From contig DPWB01000326.1 in NCBI GenBank assembly GCA_003527885.1, positions 1 through 6,036 of the forward strand: a DNA stretch of 6,036 bases, in the 5' to 3' direction. The notes beneath the pieces are model-generated. The model made no database searches and was not told the origin of the DNA. It saw only the letters and a program-made list of their open reading frames with translations. This document shows, piece by piece, positions 5,752 to 6,036 of this stretch. The position numbers and the translations under genes are program-made. The stretch comes from Candidatus Competibacteraceae bacterium. Its GTDB lineage: Bacteria; Pseudomonadota; Gammaproteobacteria; Competibacterales; Competibacteraceae. Position 1 is the stretch's first letter. The number at the start of each line of letters is the position of its first letter.

Positions 5752-5965
5752 CTTGCCCTCTGTTTCCGGCTCCGAGGCTGTCCGCGCCCTGCAACGGCTG
5801 GGCTTTGTCATCGTGCGTCAGCGAGGTAGCCATATTGTGGTTCGCAAAGGCTCTCAAGGTTGCGTTGTGCCTAATCATCATCAAATCAAAATCGGTACTC
5901 TGGCGGGTCTGCTTAAACAAGGCGGCGTTTCCATCGATGATTTTATTAATGCACTCAATTCATAA
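5744..5965 (+). CDS. hicA: HicA-family toxin (mRNA interferase)
   Basis: This 73-residue protein is normal in size for HicA, which cleaves mRNA and slows growth when free of HicB. Family marks: VSGSEAVRALQRLGF (residues 7-21), the GSH motif with predicted catalytic His30 inside RQRGSHIVVRKG, VVPNHHQIKIGTL (41-53) and the final helix LLKQGGVSIDDFINAL (56-71). Together these give the small double-stranded-RNA-binding-like fold. I chose the ATG at 5744 because it begins the typical MPSLPSVSG start and overlaps the hicB stop by 8 bp; a TTG at 5735 would add three residues. The key histidine is present and the frame intact, so the toxin is probably active. Confidence 0.9.
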   Translation: MPSLPSVSGSEAVRALQRLGFVIVRQRGSHIVVRKGSQGCVVPNHHQIKIGTLAGLLKQGGVSIDDFINALNS

Positions 5966-6036
5966 AAAATGTAGCGTCGAAACGGTTTCATCACCACCCC
6001 TTCACCACTACCTTTGACACGGGAGCGAAAAGTCCG
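5966..6036. other. Downstream end of window, no gene recognised
   Basis: The 71 bases after hicA hold no supported gene and no terminator hairpin. A TTGACA-like -35 hexamer sits at 6014-6019, but its -10 would fall just beyond the window, so it cannot be judged. Confidence 0.5.

Noticed and set aside
5805..6017. 70-codon frame overlapping hicA
   Set aside because: It is out of frame with a clear HicA and has no recognisable features.
6014..6019. TTGACA as a promoter for a following gene
   Set aside because: The matching -10 would lie at or beyond the window edge, so it cannot be supported.

Overview
The window is a GC-rich piece of bacterial chromosome. The amt promoter architecture (sigma-54 promoter with NtrC-type enhancer sites), the gene families and the base composition suggest a proteobacterium, most likely a gammaproteobacterium. 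No marker gene fixes the genus, so this is an inference. The left edge is not natural DNA. Bases 24-89 are an Illumina P7/Nextera i7 library adapter and bases 1-23 look like read-through beyond it. This is therefore a contig end, and the first real gene is cut there.

Layout: (1) 1-89, adapter artefact. (2) 90-760 (+), 5'-truncated beta-lactamase-like serine hydrolase, followed 12 bp later by a complete MalY/PatB-type C-S lyase (773-1936, +), probably one operon. (3) A complete Amt-family ammonium channel on the minus strand (1950-3266), converging on the lyase gene with only 13 bp between stop codons. (4) A 430-bp divergent intergenic region (3267-3696). On the amt side it carries a near-consensus sigma-54 promoter, an IHF-like site and two NtrC-like dyads 30 bp apart. 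On the other side it has a sigma-70-like -10 box and small dyads. (5) 3697-5493 (+), a 598-residue SWIM zinc-finger protein. (6) 5545-5965 (+), a compact hicB-hicA toxin-antitoxin pair with overlapping genes. The last 71 bases hold no recognisable gene.

How the genes work together: amt looks like a nitrogen-starvation gene, switched on by NtrC and sigma-54 RNA polymerase with IHF bending the DNA between them. No PII (glnK) gene lies directly upstream of it, although glnK-amtB is the common arrangement. The SWIM protein belongs, as far as I recall, to a family often encoded beside MoxR-type AAA+ ATPases and VWA proteins. No such partner is visible here, and hicBA sits directly downstream. The SWIM gene with hicBA is the least understood part of the window. 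The amt control region is the best-supported regulatory observation. I do not see evidence for a wholly new system in these 6 kb.
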